Shown piece by piece: positions 63,660-64,000 of a stretch of DNA of 64,000 nt. Below the pieces are notes generated by a model that saw nothing but the letters and a program-made list of their open reading frames with translations, ran no database searches and was not told the origin of the DNA. Where the stretch lies: positions 62,001 to 126,000 of the forward strand of contig NZ_FOWC01000014.1 in assembly GCF_900115345.1 (NCBI RefSeq), written 5' to 3'. Source of the DNA: Amycolatopsis rubida. GTDB taxonomy: Bacteria; Actinomycetota; Actinomycetes; Mycobacteriales; Pseudonocardiaceae. The number at the start of each line of letters is the position of its first letter. Position 1 is the stretch's first letter. The translations under genes and the position numbers were made by a program.

Positions 63660-64000
63660 CCGTTTACTTCATCGGCGCCGGACCGGGCGCGGCCGACCTG
63701 ATCACCGTGCGCGGCCGCGACCTGCTCGCACGCTGCCAGGTGTGCCTGTACCCGGGCAGCATGACGCCGACCGATCTGCTCGCCTACTGCGCGCCGGACG
63801 CCGAACGCGTCGACACCGCCAACCTCAGCCTCGACGAGATCGCCGCGAAACTGATCGAGGCGCATCGAGCCGGGCACGACGTCGCGAGGCTGTGTTCGGG
63901 CGATCCGTCGCTCTACAGCGCGGTCGCCGAGCAGGTGCGGCGGCTGGAACCGGAAGGCGTGCCCTGCGAGGTGGTGCCCGGGGTTCCGGCGTTCGCCGCG
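63656..64000 (+). CDS. cobM: Precorrin-4 C11-methyltransferase, N-terminal part (runs off window)
   Basis: The first 115 codons are present. It opens [20 protein letters not shown], with [15 protein letters not shown] and [16 protein letters not shown] (SAM-binding GDP-S-L-Y motif, about residue 82), then [10 protein letters not shown]. This is the CobM/CbiF class III methyltransferase that methylates C11 of precorrin-4. ATG overlaps the cobL stop (ATGA). The 3' end is outside the window. Confidence 0.95.
   Translation, partial: MTVYFIGAGPGAADLITVRGRDLLARCQVCLYPGSMTPTDLLAYCAPDAERVDTANLSLDEIAAKLIEAHRAGHDVARLCSGDPSLYSAVAEQVRRLEPEGVPCEVVPGVPAFAA

Overview
The window is high-GC DNA with dense GTG/ATG-started, often 4-bp-overlapping genes. 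It carries fused ChlI/D with aerobic cobalamin genes, actinobacterial P450s, and TetR, MarR and LacI regulators beside their target genes. This points to a soil actinomycete of the Pseudonocardiaceae type (Amycolatopsis-like); that placement is inference from gene content and style, not from a marker gene. No rRNA, tRNA, CRISPR array or intact insertion sequence was recognised.

Layout. 1-9.5 kb: the 3' end of an IlvD/Edd dehydratase, a VanW/YoaR-type membrane protein, a divergent TetR/NTF2-like pair, an ABC exporter (ATPase plus permease), a decayed patch (YCII remnant and a multiply frameshifted trpB2), and a PIG-L deacetylase. 9.5-10.2 kb: a non-coding tract of tandem repeats. 10.2-23.9 kb: an accessory catabolic island. 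It has a three-subunit xanthine-dehydrogenase-like molybdenum hydroxylase, a LacI regulator, an amidohydrolase-2 enzyme, a COG0402-type deaminase, two NCS2 nucleobase permeases, UbiX and UbiD (prenyl-FMN decarboxylase system) and a COG0523 GTPase. Together they look like uptake, hydroxylation, deamination, decarboxylation and ring hydrolysis of an unidentified N-heteroaromatic compound. 23.9-34.1 kb: an MtnA-like isomerase, ferredoxin plus P450, a methyltransferase, a MarR-controlled FAD monooxygenase/MFS exporter unit, a second P450 and a TetR gene, with two more pseudogenes.

34.1-42.4 kb: a small Cys-rich protein, a YigZ/IMPACT protein, then gltB-gltD (NADPH glutamate synthase), whose junction is duplicated so that a mini-ORF bridges the two genes, ending in a strong intrinsic terminator. 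42.3-50 kb: an amidohydrolase/MHS transporter operon with a divergent LysR gene, a membrane-anchored Nudix-like protein, an unknown protein and a NarL-type two-component system.

50-64 kb: late and middle cobalamin genes in several operons: cobD-cobQ (minus), cobU-cobT-cobS (plus), chlID-cobO-cobB-cobC (minus) and cobL-cobM (plus, running off the end). They cover corrin-ring methylation, a,c- and side-chain amidation, cobalt chelation, adenosylation, aminopropanol attachment and nucleotide-loop assembly. A Tat-exported glycosidase-like lipoprotein and a small decayed locus interrupt them. Tandem minisatellites inside gene clusters (33.5, 11.6 and 54.5 kb) and five frame-disrupted genes are recurrent features of this sequence.
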